The notes below the pieces were generated by a model, which saw only the letters and a list, made by a program, of their open reading frames with translations, was not told the origin of the DNA and searched no databases. This document shows positions 10,128 through 21,660 of a stretch of DNA of 64,000 nt, one piece after another (position 1 is the stretch's first letter; every line of letters begins with the position of its first letter). The DNA comes from Hermatobates lingyangjiaoensis (Eukaryota > Arthropoda > Insecta > Hemiptera > Hermatobatidae): assembly GCA_026182355.1 (NCBI GenBank), contig JAPFBL010001032.1, positions 1 to 64,000 of the forward strand. Reading direction: 5' to 3'. The position numbers and the translations under genes were made by a program.

Positions 10128-10330
10128 TAATATATATATATATATATTTCAATATAGACAAAGAAACATAGAGAAATCAAAAGAACACACTTACAGTCTC
10201 TATTTTCGGTTTGAATCGTCTTCAGGAGAGATAAGAGAGGGAAACCAAGCGCACTGGTTCAGAGACGGTTGGGTCTCCAATAAGATTTCTCTATGTTTCT
10301 TTGTCTATATTGAACTATATTTGTCCGTTT
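9590..10330. repeat. Nested PLE-like inverted and direct repeats with (AT)n
   Basis: The inner palindrome about 9780-10090 is centred near 9947 (CATGTTTCTGCTGTCTTC against its mirror). Outer blocks 9590-9725 and 10147-10275 are direct repeats of one another (AGAGATAAGAGAGGGAAACC). (AT)n tracts at 9726-9773 and 10096-10150 separate inner and outer parts. The outer blocks carry CGTCTTCAGG, the minus-strand form of CCTGAAGACG seen at 750. No real coding frame. Confidence 0.65.
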
Positions 10331-10369
10331 TGGATCGTATTTCCAACGAAAAAGTAGATATATATATAT

Positions 10370-10700
10370 ATATACGGTACTGTTTTCTTGACCACAAAAT
10401 ATTAACAAACACTTTTTCTTTTTCTCGGAGTTTGGTCAGGGTAAATATATGGAATCACCTTTTTGCCAACGTTTCGTCTTTATTTCAAGACATCCTCAGG
10501 GCTATAAACTAACAAAAAAACAATAAACAATGGACATTTGTCATTTCTACTTTAGAAACATCATAAACAAATTGAAAAAAGAACTTACTGAAGGCTGGGT
10601 TCTGTTACATTACAACAACTGTTAACTGTCATTACATGTGCTGTTCCAAGCGACATATTATTGAAACACTGTTTTTTTAGTACAATCGTATATATATACA
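10370..10700 (-). repeat. PLE 3'-end fragment with hammerhead-like motif
   Basis: PLE-like non-coding end next to the GIY-YIG fragment at 10.8-11.3 kb on the same strand. It contains the motif at 10465-10502. Confidence 0.5.
10465..10502 (-). ncRNA. Well-formed hammerhead-like motif
   Basis: Minus strand: GCC, CTGAGGA, extra T, hairpin GTCTT-GAAATA-AAGAC, GAAACGTT, GGC. Stem I GCC/GGC, stem II of 5 pairs and the full CTGANGA/GAAA core are present. One of the best-kept examples in the window. Confidence 0.6.
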
Positions 10701-10824
10701 CATATATACATATAATATATATCTATTATAATATGTATCCACCATAATATATATCTATAATACAATTATAATACATTATTATTTCAAAAATCCATAAAAA
10801 TATAAACTAGATAACATTGCATCT

Positions 10825-11340
10825 TTAACTATTTATGATGGAACTATAATTCCTACTTAAATTGTCTGTATCTGTTTTTCTATTGCAAGTATTATTAGTA
10901 TTTTTGATATGTATCATTTCTTTGATCAATCTTTTATTGTATGAAGTTTTATAATCTAAAATTGATGCATTATCAAATTGAAATGTGTGTTGATTTTTAA
11001 TTGCATGGGAGGCTAGGGCACAAAACAATTTTTTATTTTTAAAATTTGATTTGTGTAATGCTAATCTATCTTTTAGATATTGTTTGGTTTGACCTATGTA
11101 TACATTATTACAATTATTGCAAGGAATAGAATATATATATTGCTTTTAATTAGTTTGTTGATAGGTGATTTGGTGTTCGTAAAAATGCATGTATTTAATT
11201 TTTTCTTTACTTTATATGTTATTTTAAAGTTAGCTTCCTTAAGTATTTTTCCAATCTGTTCTGTCAGTCCTTTCACATATGTCACTGATCTATACTGTGG
11301 TGAGTTTGTGAGGCCATTATTACTGGAGTGCTGATTTATT
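10825..11340 (-). pseudogene. PLE GIY-YIG endonuclease fragment
   Basis: Minus-strand translation upstream of 11028 contains the nuclease core (CNNCNNVYIGQTKQYLKDRL), followed by ALASHAIKNQHTFQFDNAS and the usual C-terminal tail DTDNLSRNYSSIIN with a stop near 10828. A start codon and RT are absent. Group differs from the 35 kb PLE. It lies within an HTT intron on the same strand as the gene. Confidence 0.75.
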
Positions 11341-11353
11341 TCATTACCTTCTT

Positions 11354-12135
11354 CAGTGTTTAAGTCCGGACTTTGCGTCGCAAAATTCTGGGGTCGCGAG
11401 AGATTTTAATGTCAAATATTGAAATACACTATTTTATAACATCTGGATATGTATTTGTGCAGTCACACCACGGGAGTAATACTTCATATAAAAAAAATTG
11501 AACAAGATGGCTGAAAAAAAAATATTTGAATTTGTAATATTTGGGTTACAACCCATGATTTCGATTGTAACTATGTTAATCTTCATGAGAAATGTGCTTT
11601 TTTTTCGCATTCAGTTCAGTATGAAGACGAACATAGTAACCATTAAAATATCGGTTTCAATGCAAAAAATATTTTGTTTTCAACGATATTGGATAATGTA
11701 TATGTTACATTTAGAACTGAATTTTCTAAAATCGCTGATATGGCGTTAAATGTTCTTCTGCTATTCAACACCACATATTTATGTGAAGTTACTTTCTCAG
11801 CTGTAACAAATATTAAATCCCAATATCGCTCATCGCTAAAAAATGTAGAAGGGTCTTACGTCCAGCAGTGTCAAACATTCAACCAAGACTTAATTGTTAA
11901 GCAATAAAAAACAGGCACATACATCTCATTAAATTTTTTCTTTTAATTTTAATTTAATACTTACCACTCAACGACTGCGTACGAATAAATATTTCCATAT
12001 GTATATGAATATTGTTAACTAATAAATAAATCATCAAAAAATATTTATTTATCGTTCTTTTATATTGATATGGGGTCGCCAGGAAACTCACAATCATAAA
12101 TGGGGTCGTGAATGAAAAAAGTTTAAGAAGCCCTG
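11354..12135 (+). pseudogene. hAT transposon remnant with transposase C-terminus
   Basis: Starts CAGTGTTTAAGTCC and ends TTTAAGAAGCCCTG, plausible degenerate hAT inverted ends. 11674-11907 encodes a hAT dimerisation-domain tail (FNTTYLCEVTFSAVTNIKSQ) of the ZBED/SCAND3-like type, ending in a stop. The N-terminal zinc finger and catalytic core are not intact. No clear 8-bp target duplication. Confidence 0.65.
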
Positions 12136-12310
12136 GCCTAAACCATTACAATACAATGCTAATCACATTTAATTATCATACTGTACGGCTATACAGTAGT
12201 CTAAACCATTACAATACAATGCTAATCACGATTTAAATACCATACTGTACGGCTATATTTAGTCTAAACCATTAAAAAATGCTGAGCAAGACTTCAATAC
12301 CATACTATAC
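12136..12310. repeat. Minisatellite, ~63-bp unit, 2.8 copies
   Basis: TCTAAACCATTACAATAC recurs near 12138, 12201 and 12263; the third copy is diverged. Confidence 0.85.
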
Positions 12311-12325
12311 GACTTTTCTATAATA

Positions 12326-12600
12326 CAATGTGAGGGATGGAGAAAGGGAGGGAGAGAGGGAGTGAGGGATGGAGTAAGGGAGAGAATGAGAGAGGGATGG
12401 ATAAAGGGAAGAGGGAGGGAGGTATAGAGAAAGGGAGGGAGAGAGAGAATGAAAAAGGGAGGGAAAGAGGGATGGAGTAAGGGAGCGAGTGAGAGAGGGA
12501 TGGAGAAAGGAAAAGAGGGAGGGAGGATGGAGAGAAGGAAGTAGAGAGGGAGGGATAGAGGGAAGTATAGAGGGAGGAAGAGAGAGATAGGGTAGAGGGA
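12326..12600. repeat. GA-rich low-complexity tract
   Basis: Purine-only runs of GGGA/GAGA. The long Ser/Leu/Pro-rich frame on the minus strand is only the translation of this repeat. Confidence 0.9.
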
Positions 12601-12747
12601 CCTCGAACCTGGTTTGTCGAGGTTACTGGCACTGAGTGATGTACGCTTTTTATTAAGTATGTGCCCATCAGTAGTCGTTAATATCTCATGGGCCTACTGC
12701 ACTTTGCCTGTAGGCTACTTTTAGCCTATATTAATGTATTATATTAC

Positions 12748-13112
12748 TAGACTACCCCTGACTCTTTAAGTCACTCAGAAATAATAACAATACGTACTGA
12801 AATTAATTCAATGAACATGGCTGACAGGGATAATTCTAATTGTTGTTTCTTGTTATTAAGGCACAAAAACAGATTCTTATATGGCCCAAGCTTTTGATAT
12901 AGTATTCTTAACATGATTCAAGATATATACACAGTAAGTATATTTAGCAAAATAAAAATCATTTAAAAGTAAAAAAAAAATCATTTATTTTATCATATAA
13001 AAAAATAAAATATCACTTAAGTGATATACACAATGAAACATATTTAAAAAAAAAACAAAATTTGTAAATTGAAATATACAATTTATTTACCCAACATAAA
13101 ATAACATTAATG
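12748..13112 (-). mobile_element. Short Helitron-like repeat (family B), CTAG end at 12748
   Basis: Read on the minus strand it ends TGACT-TAAAG-AGTCA (hairpin), GGGGTAGTCTAG, then T. That is the Helitron 3' signature (hairpin a few bases before CTRR, insertion before T). The same ~360-base unit occurs at 25.68-26.06 kb, and its end again at 28.72 kb. Non-coding. Confidence 0.5.
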
Positions 13113-13235
13113 AAAGATAGTTCAGTGGTAATAGCAGCAATAACAGACCACAAAGATCATAACTCCACTGTTCAAAACATCAGAAGTAGTTTGTGGAAAT
13201 TAATTAAATTACATCAATGGAATATTTCCATCTTA

Positions 13236-13362
13236 TAGGTAAAAGGACATGCCGGACACGAGGGCAACGTAAGAGCTGATGAATTGGCAAAAAGAGCTGC
13301 ACAAGATGAAATAATACCAACAGTATACATCAAAGTACCCTTGACATATATTAAAAGACAAT
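13236..13362 (+). pseudogene. LINE RNase H fragment
   Basis: Translates to VKGHAGHEGNVRADELAKRA, the RNase H C-terminal signature (H-x-G-N-x-x-A-D-x-L-A) of I/R1-type LINE ORF2. Broken on both sides. Confidence 0.75.
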
Positions 13363-13403
13363 AACACATTAAAAGCAGGAAAATCGTAGGAAAATCGAGA
13401 AAT

Positions 13404-14117
13404 GAGGTACAAGGAATGCTAAATGAATTAGTGGTAGAGGCGGAGAAAGCAGGTCTTAAAATAAATGCAAATAAATCCAAGTTTATGACTATAAATGTAG
13501 GAGAAGAGAACATAGAGTTGGGAGATATAAGAATTGAAATAGTGGAAGAAATGGTGTACTTGGGAAGACTATTAACGAAAGATAATGACATGATGAAAGA
13601 AATAAAGAGAAGAGTGTCTATGAGCTGGTGTGCATTTAATAGGTACAGGCAAATTTTTCGATCCTCTATTGAAATAGGAAAAAAAAGTAATCTGTGGAAA
13701 AGCGTAATAATGCCAGTATTAACATACGGATGCGAAACATGGATTCTAAGTGCGGAAGTGATACAAAGACTGCGTGTAGCAGTAAAGGCGATGGAAAGAA
13801 GTATGTTAGGTGTAACCAGACTGGACAGGATTAGAAATGATTGGGTAAGTAGTAAAACAGGACTTGAAGACATAGGGAGAATAGTATTTAAAAGAAAATG
13901 GGCATGGACCGGACACGTAATAAGCACAACTGATGATAGGTAGACCAAACGCATACTCAACTGGTGGCCAATTTTAGAAAAAAGAAAGAGAGGCAGGCCG
14001 ATGAAAAGTTGGGAAGATGAAGCTAAGAAAATCTGCGGAGTGACCTGGAAAAGGGTGGCTTACGATAGAAACGAATGGAACAGAATGACAACAGTGTACT
14101 GTGAAGTGTACCTATAA
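13404..14117 (+). pseudogene. LINE reverse transcriptase C-terminal fragment
   Basis: The open frame holds the RT 'thumb' region typical of RTE/CR1-like LINEs in insects: AGLKINANKSKFM, MVYLGRLLTKDN, PVLTYGCETW, AMERSMLGVTRLDRIRN and KWAWTGHV. A single TAG at 13940-13942, where the family has Trp, interrupts it. The frame then continues TKRILNWWPILEKRKRGRP to a stop at 14115-14117. The 5' half including the catalytic YxDD is missing. Possibly a different LINE from the RNase H piece before it. Confidence 0.8.
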
Positions 14118-14690
14118 AAATAATGGTGATATAAAAATAAGAAACATAAAAAATGTTAATCTGATGTATGCAAAAGTAAAGCAAGAAATTTATTTTATAA
14201 TTAACCATACTTTGTGAAGTAAAAGACTCTAGATTGTATAGCATAATAACTTACTCAATAATTTATTAATTTAATTATTCTAATTGATATTTAGTAATTA
14301 ATTTCTGTATTATTCATATATTCAATAGTTAAATTAATATGTAGATTCATATCAAAGGAAGAAAGCAGAAGTAAAGTCAAAACTCATTATAATAAAAATA
14401 GGATAACTGAGGGAAGTAAGTAAAGAATTCATAAAATAATAAAAATGTAAACAAGAATTTGGGTAACAAACTTTAGAATGACGCATTAACTGTGTATCAT
14501 ATATCTGTTAATATTTGAAGCCTGTATATATCATTGTATATATATGTAGCTTACTAAATATCGAAACACGGAACTCACTCGTTTCTGAGTACCACGGCAA
14601 AAGCCGATTTGCATTAACAATCTGTATAAGTGTAAGGTTGTATACTGCAATAAATGGTTATTATTATTATTTCATAATAACCTATAAATA
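14118..14690. other. Unassigned AT-rich intronic sequence
   Basis: Probably the LINE 3' region at first (TATTATTATT near 14660), otherwise nothing recognised. Confidence 0.4.
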
Positions 14691-14765
14691 TTGATCAAAC
14701 TTACTGCATCCTATTTCATAATAACTCATAAATCATAATCAAACTTACTGCATCCTATTTCATCG
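14690..14765 (-). repeat. Tandem duplication of the LDLa exon end and donor
   Basis: GAAATAGGATGCAGTAAGTT (minus strand) occurs at the exon end and again about 50 bases downstream, so the donor with its last exon codons is duplicated. Confidence 0.7.
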
Positions 14766-14865
14766 GATCTATCCTGGCAGTCGTTATGAACGTCGCAGAA
14801 GAACCACTTGGAAATGCGCTGGTCTCTACTATGGCATTCAAATTCATTCTTGAAACACCTTGAGC
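14749..14865 (-). CDS. LDL-receptor class A exon, one cysteine missing
   Basis: Acceptor CCCTATAG (AG at 14866-14867), donor GTAAGT (14743-14748). It enters with two bases and leaves with one, the phase 1-1 usual for LDLa exons. It encodes RCFKNEFECHSRDQRISKWF then FCDVHNDCQDRSDEIGC. The calcium-site pattern (CDVHNDC, DRSDE) is intact, but only five of six cysteines are present: the third is Arg (CGC for TGC). LDLa modules occur in perlecan-like matrix proteins and lipoprotein receptors. It lies in an HTT intron but is out of phase with HTT. Confidence 0.7.
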
Positions 14866-15115
14866 CTATAGGGACAAAAAAAAAACACCAGACTATTACT
14901 TCAATATGCAGTGTTAAAAATATATTATAAAGAGAAATGAACCGATTTTACCTTGTATACGCATGTCTGGAATCGAATCTGGTTCGACTCCCAACAGCAA
15001 TATACAAGAAAAGCCGGTTTATTCAATTCATAATGCAAATAACTCTAACCTCTGTATTACTAACAATGTGAATTGTTCAACTAGTTTTGTGACTAGAAAT
15101 CCCAACAATATAAAT

Positions 15116-16736
15116 TAAAAATCTGGAGTGGCCTACACTCTACTTTACTATAAGTAACTTAATGTCAAATTTCTTGAGTATATAAAACATAACGTCTCAT
15201 TTAAGCATAACGTAAACATCTAAATGGGATATAATTATTAGCCTTTCATTCCTGAGGTAGTACACATAGTGATTGAAGGACATATCAATTTATAAGCTTA
15301 TTTTTGAACATCACAAATAATTTATTATTTGCAAATAATTTCATTAGTATAACTACAGCAGTAATAACATTTTTGAAAAACCAAAGTGAACATTTCTAGA
15401 AACGAAATAGTATCCTACAAGAGAACATGGCTATTGTTCAAATAGCCAGTAGATTTCTTACATCGTTTACTTGACATCCTTCTACATTGAATATTAATGT
15501 AAAATTTTCAAATTTGAAACAGTAAAATACTCTTTTTTTCTCTGAAAAACTTCTTAAACAGCGAAGAAAATGTTGTTTTAAGGTGATTTGTTAATTAAAG
15601 ATGTACGATAATTACAGTTATTAATCTCTAAACGAAAGATTTCAATTTTGAATTATCTTTTACATTTTTGGTTTTTAACAGAATTATTATACTGGGAATT
15701 TTATGGCTTCTTAGTATTTAATAAGATCATTTTCCTTCCCCTTTGTCAAATAATATATATACGAATTTTTTTTTAATGAGTGTTATCATTTACCTGCACA
15801 ATATTATTCCTCTTACATCTCTTATAAGTCAATAATATATTTTCATTTTTCCATTAGAAACATCAATTTTATCTCAGTGGATTCGCTCAAAAAATTTCTA
15901 AGTCAATGTAAACAATGTAAAAAAATACAAAAAATTCGACAAGTATAGCAGGTGATTCTTAGTCTAGAATAAACAAACAGTTTTTATATCGTTATTGCTC
16001 TTTCCCGTAATTGAAACTTCATGAATTTTTTTTTTGTGAATTGCTAATTTTTTGTTCCATTTTTGGTCAAATTTTCATTTTTTTTTAACGAGCCGTTTAG
16101 CGTCAAAAAATCATTTTCTGAAAACACAAATCGTACTGTAACGCCCCTTTAGCGAATGTAATTTTAGAAAAATATCTCAACTCATTTGCCATATAATGTT
16201 CTATTTGTAGGCATAGTTTCATTCTTGTCCGTCAAACAGTATGGCTTGTATCGCTCTCACAAGGTTTGAGATTGAATTATAAGTCAAAATTTTTACATTT
16301 TATTGAAAAAAAAATATTTCCTGTTGTCTTAAAATTCTGAATATATTTTTCGTTTGTTGCATTTGTAACTTCAAAGAGAATGTCAAAATTTCAAAACTCT
16401 AGGGTTATCAGTTTAGGAGAAATAAATGTTTTAAAAAAAACGGTTTTTGGCAAAAAAAGTGACTTTCCCATCATGCATAATTCTTCCCAAACAATAGGGA
16501 TCTTCGTCTAAATGGGGCCCATTTTTGTGTAAAATATCAACTTGATCCATCAAAGATTCTGGACCGTAGCGTGGTAACAAGCAATGCTAACACACGCACC
16601 CACCCACCCACCCACAGACATCATCGTAAAAACGTCATAAAACGACTTCTGGTACCTCAAAACATGTAATTCCGTCAAAATCTCGAAATCGAATTTTTTC
16701 AGGATCGCTATACTTTACTTATAGTAAAGTAAAAAC
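15116..16736 (+). mobile_element. Family A non-coding element, full copy
   Basis: About 1.62 kb. The left end reads ATCTGGAGTGGCCTACACTC and the right end TATAGTAAAGTAAA. Both ends hold TACTTTACTATAAGTAA in opposite orientation, a subterminal inverted repeat. A CA/CCCA microsatellite lies near 16590-16615. No open frame is conserved between copies, so it is non-autonomous; the class is unknown. It forms a long inverted pair with 17829-19457. Confidence 0.8.
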
Positions 16737-17154
16737 GCTACAAATAAAGCTATAGATCAAAACAAAAAAAACAAAATAATTGTAAATCTACCTATTCAAG
16801 ACTATAAGAATTGGAGGTTGGTAAATTTTGATTATTCGCTTACCTGGTATCTCTCTATTTCGACAGTCGTTGATAACGACAGTCGTTATCAGCCTTTGGA
16901 GCGATTCACTTCTTTTCCTGAAGACGAGGACATCGAAATATAGTAGTGAGTTCAGTGATTTCCTTTCTATGTGTTCTTTTTAAATTCTAGTTTATATATA
17001 TAAAGACAGCAAATTGAAGAAACTTTGAAGCATTTGTTGGTAATAATTCAATACATTAGATCAGAAATATTCTTATATAAATTACTTTCAATTGTACTGT
17101 ATATTTAGAATGAATGTGAAGCTGAAGTTATCTTGTACTCTATTATATAAGTTC
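16737..17154. other. Spacer of the family A inverted pair, left part
   Basis: Includes TCGTTATC/GATAACGA inverted bits around 16866-16890 and a hammerhead-like motif at 16918-16940. Nothing else recognised. Confidence 0.4.
16918..16940 (+). ncRNA. Weak hammerhead-like motif
   Basis: CTGAAGA, then CGA-GGACA-TCG, AAAT. The hairpin is only 3 pairs and uses the G of GAAA. Confidence 0.3.
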
Positions 17155-17705
17155 ACAGAAGTGGTTCTTGAGGATGGATTTTGGTCATAAAAATTCAACT
17201 CCTGATTATATGCCGACGTTTCGCCAAAAGTTGCTTGGCATTTTTAAGGCTAAAAAACAATTTACGACTATTAACGACATAAGTGGAGCAAGACAAATAC
17301 ATCCACCAAATACTAGCAAACATAAAACAAAAAATAAACACAAATTCAGTAAAAAGAAACCACAAACAGATAAGCACAATAATTGTTGTCTTAATAATTA
17401 ATAATAAGTATTTAGGTTTAAACAACAAATGTTTGTATTTAAATGATGAATAATAACACTGGGTATTTTATGATCCTTTTGTGGTTTTCTTGTCACTGAA
17501 TTTTTTTGCTTTTTTTTTTGTTTTCTGTTGGTTGGTATTCCGTGGATGTATTTGTCTTGTTCTACTTCTGTCGTTAAAAATTGTTTTTTTAGCCTTGAAA
17601 ATTCTAAACAACTTTTGACGAAAAGTCGGGATATAATCAGAAGTTGAATTTTTATGACCTAAATCCTCAAGAACCCCTTCTGTGAACTTGAAAAATCAGT
17701 GGTCA
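17155..17705. repeat. PLE-derived inverted repeat (group P7)
   Basis: Left arm 17155-17320, right arm about 17520-17705, mirrored. Outer tag CACAGAAG(G)GGTTCTTGAGG. Inner motifs: hairpin GCCAAG...TTTTGGC with GAAACGTCGGC on minus (17208-17255), and a decayed plus copy near 17592-17632 (GAAAAGTCGGG). Confidence 0.7.
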
Positions 17706-17828
17706 AGAAGCTACATCAATATCTTTTAAATAAGCTACCTATTATTGATGAATAATGGAAGGCCAGGACATAATGATGAACGAATAAGTATAAATAAATA
17801 AACTTTAAACAGATTGATTCTTTCCTTT

Positions 17829-19457
17829 TTTTACTTTACTATAAGTAAAGTATAGTGATCGTGAAAAAATTCGATCTCGAGATTTTGACGGAATTACATG
17901 TTTTGAGGTCCCAGAAGTCGTTTTATGAAGTTTTTACGATGATGTCTGTGTGTGTGTGGGTGGGTGGGTGGGTGGGTGCGTGTGTTAGCATTGCTTGTTA
18001 CCACGCTACGGTCCAGAATCTTTGATGGATCAAGTTGATATTTTACACAAAAATGGGCCCCATTGAGACGAAGATCCCTATTGTTTGGGAAGAATTATGC
18101 ATGATGGGAAAGTCACTTTTTTTGCCAAAAACCGTCTTTTTTAAAACATTTATTTCTCCTAAACTACTAACCCTAGAGTTTTGAGATTTTGACATTATCT
18201 TTGAGGTTACAAATGGAACAAATGAAAAATATATTCAAAATTTTATATCAACAGGAAATATTTTTTTTTCAATAAAATGTACAAATTTTGACTTATAAAT
18301 CAATCTCAAACCTTGTGAGAGCGATACAAGCCATACTGTTTGACGGACAAGAATGAAACTATGCCTATAAATAGAACATTATATGGACAATGAGTTGAGA
18401 TATTTTTTTCTAAAATTACATTCGCTAAAGGGGCGTTAGAGTACGATTTGTGTTTTCAGAAAATGTTTTTTTTACGCTAAACGGCTCGTTAAAAAATTAT
18501 GAAAATTTGACCAAAAATGGAACAAAAAATTAGCAATTCACAAAAAAAAATCATGAAGTTTCAATTACGGAAAAGAGCAATAACGATATAAAAACTTTTT
18601 GTTTATCCTAGACTAAGAGATCACCTGCTATACTTGTCGAATTTTTTGTATTTTTTTACATTGTTTACATTGACTTAGAAATTTTTTGAGCGAATCCACT
18701 GAGATAAAATTGGTGTTTCTAATGAAAAAATGAAAATATATTATTGACTTATAAGAGATGTAAGAGGAATAATATTGTGCAGGTAAATGATAACACTCAT
18801 TAAAAAAAAAATCGTATATATGTTATTTGACAAAGGGGAAGGAAAATGATCTTATTAAATACTAAGAAGCCATAAAATTCCCAGTATAATAATTCTGTTA
18901 AAAACCAAAAATGTAAAAGATAATTCAAAATATAAATCTTTCGTTTAGAGATTAATAACTGTAATTATCGTACATCTTTAATTAACAAATCACCTTAAAA
19001 CAACATTTTCTTCGCTGTTTAAGATGTTTTTCAGAGAAAAAAAGGGTATTTTACTGTTTTAAATTTGAAAATTTTACATTAATATTCAATGTAGAAGGAT
19101 GTTAAGTAAATGATGTAAGAAATCTACTGGCTATTTGAACAATAGCCATGTTCTCTTGTAGGATAATATTTCGTTTCAAGAAATGTTCACATTGGTTTTT
19201 CAAAAATGTTATTATTACTGCTGTAGTTATACTAATGAAATTATTTGCAAATAATAAATTATTTGTGATGTACAAAAATAAGCTTATAAATTGATATGTC
19301 CTTCAATCACTATCTGTACTACCTCACGAATGCAATGCTAATAATTATATCCTATTTAGATATTTGTGTTATGTTTAAATGATACGTTATGTTTTATATA
19401 CTCAAGAAATTTGACATTGAGTTACTTATAGTAAAGTAGAGTGTAGGCCACTCCAGA
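17829..19457 (-). mobile_element. Family A non-coding element, full inverted copy
   Basis: Reverse complement of 15116-16736 end to end with only scattered differences. With it, it makes an inverted pair about 4.3 kb across, inside an HTT intron. Ends at 19457 with GGCCACTCCAGAT, 34 bases from the HTT exon. Confidence 0.85.
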
Positions 19458-19490
19458 TTTTTTTTATTGACTTGATTGTGACAAGGTTAC

Positions 19491-19616
19491 CTTCATATCT
19501 CTGATGGCCTGGAGAAGGTACAGCAAGCCTTGAAATGCTGCCGCTCTTCTTGGAGAAAAGGAATTTTTCAAACCAGCTTCCAGTATTTTACTAACTTTGT
19601 CAGCAGTTTCCCCTTC
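19491..19616 (-). CDS. htt: Huntingtin exon
   Basis: Acceptor TTTCACAG (AG at 19617-19618), donor GTAACC, phase 0-0, 42 codons. Begins EGETADKVSKILEAGLKNSF and contains RRAAAFQGLLYLLQAI. It matches vertebrate huntingtin DKAVAEPVSRLLESTLR followed by SRVGALHGILYVLE, residue by residue in order. It directly continues the exon at 21661-21861. The next HTT exon is 11.8 kb away at 7.6 kb, across the family A pair, the LDLa and Ig exons and PLE pieces. Confidence 0.85.
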
Positions 19617-21660
19617 CTGTGAAACGTGTAACATATATTTAATTAAAGAATTGTATAAACTGGAAGCAGATCTTCATTCAAGCATATTTTGTTAAATAGT
19701 AGAACATTTTCTGGATCACGATTTTTTTCAGCAATTGTTCTTTTTTTGTCATCACTTTTCTATGTTGCAAAGGCAATAACAATAAATTTCCTCGGGATAT
19801 ACTGGAGGCTATAAGTATTTTGTAGTGTTAATGAAAGAAGTATTGTGTACAATTTGACGATGATGCATGTAATACACAGTGGAACATGCTGGAATAAAAT
19901 ACAAAATAAAAAAAAACCTGGAGGCAATTACACAATCTAATATTTCTAATAATCTAATAACAAATTCTAATAAAAATACGCTACAGTTAAGATTCGGAAA
20001 GTTATATAAATCAAGGAGAAATCTCCGCAACTGAACTATAATCTAATCTAATAACTGGTACTATACATATATTAACGGACTAACTATAACTGTATAATAG
20101 AAAAAAAACACAAGCTTTCGACTTCTTACGTCAACTTCAGGTAAAAGAAAATAAAAGTACAGTCAAATAACAGTTAAGAGAAGACAAAATACAACTAGAA
20201 ATATAACACAGACAGTTCAAAAGACATAGAGATAACAATTGATTAACCCACGTCAAACTAGCACTCCTAGCGTACGGGAGGCTAACCACACATCACTCAT
20301 TCCTTATTAATTGAATTTTAGGATCAAAGTTCCTCGTGCTATGAATCACAAACATATCACTGGCTTGCAAGTTTAGTTGCGAACATTTCTCCTTGAAGTA
20401 GATAGGTTCAAGAATCTGTAACTGCAGTGAATTTTTATTAGACTTTGTTATTAGATTATCTTATTGCCTCCAGTATGTCTCTGGGAAATTTGTTATTTTT
20501 ATTGCCTTTGCAACATAGAAAAGTGATGAGGAAAAAACAGCAATTACTGAAAAAAATCGTAAATGCAGAATATGCTCTGATAATTAAATAAGTGTAGTCA
20601 CGATAAAAAGCGAATGGGCCTAAAGTTATATTAACTAGGTTCAATATCAAGAAATATAAAAGACTGGTCGATAAGTTATTTATTTAAACGTTTGAAAGTA
20701 AGTTTCGTAAAATTATTACAAAAAAATTATGAAGGAAATTTTCTAACAAGAAATACTAGGTAACTTAGAATTTTTACAACGATAAAAATTATATTTTTCA
20801 CCATTTTTTCTAGTTTTTCATTTTTCAATCTGTAAAATAAAATGCCACGAAAAATTTAAAAAAAAGTAATATTTTTTTATTAAAAAACGTACTTTTGCCC
20901 CAGTTTATGTCAAGGTCATATCAGAACAATAACTGTAACATTACTATTACATAACAGCTTAGCTTTTCTATATATTATCTTTATAGATAAGACTATTTAT
21001 GTTATTATAAAAAGGATTTTACAATGGACAAGTAAATTACAATATATGAAGCACAATATGGAATTCTAATATCGGACTAAAATACTTATATCTGTCGGAT
21101 ATTAACAATTTTAAATTTAACATAAAGTTTCTGTTCTATTCCGAAAGAAGTCCTTCTTTTATTAAAGGGTTAAACCGGTATAATAACACTTGGAGAGGAA
21201 GGTATTATTTATTAAATTTTTAGAAATTTATTTTGAGAGAGTAAATAAAAACAAAGTTATACAATAATGAGGACACTTTAGCCAAGGATGAAGACTAATA
21301 CTGCGTAGAGGTAGGCAAAAGTAAATCTCTTTCTCAAAAGATGGAAACAAGGTTTTTCTCGTCGAATCTATAGTGTGGGACTGGTCAATCGGAGTATTCC
21401 CGGCAGAGTTTCTGTAAACGGAGTTTTGTCGTATATTCCACCGGTGGAAGGGGTTTGTCAGGTAGATCATTCCCAGAAGAGTTTTTGTAGACAGGGTTTT
21501 GCCCTATTTTCCAATAGTACCCGTTTGGTCACCTAGAGTGTTTCAAGAAGCGTTTTCGTAAACAGAGGTTTCATTAATATACTTCTCTAATCAATCGATG
21601 ACTGAAGAGCATTTACTAAAAGAAAAAAAACATAGCATAGAAACCAAGACAATAGCTTAC
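19617..21660. other. HTT intron with an old PLE-like inverted repeat
   Basis: 19725-19812 is the reverse complement of 20462-20560 (TTGCAACATAGAAAAGTGAT and mirror), enclosing a hammerhead-like motif at 20111-20140. From 20570 to 21660 nothing is recognised. An imperfect internal repeat (GTAAACGGAGTTTTGTC, GTAGACAGGGTTTTGCC) occurs near 21415-21520. Confidence 0.5.
20111..20140 (-). ncRNA. Hammerhead-like motif, core slightly changed
   Basis: Minus strand: CTGAAGT, T, hairpin GAC-GTAAGAA-GTC, GAAAGCTT. The last core base is T rather than A; stem III AGCT is self-complementary. Confidence 0.35.

Noticed and set aside
12318..12668. 116-codon Ser/Leu/Pro-rich frame on minus
   Set aside because: Pure translation of a GA-rich low-complexity tract.
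13214..13960. 248-codon hydrophobic frame on minus
   Set aside because: Antisense shadow of the LINE RT fragment, which has clear RT motifs on plus.
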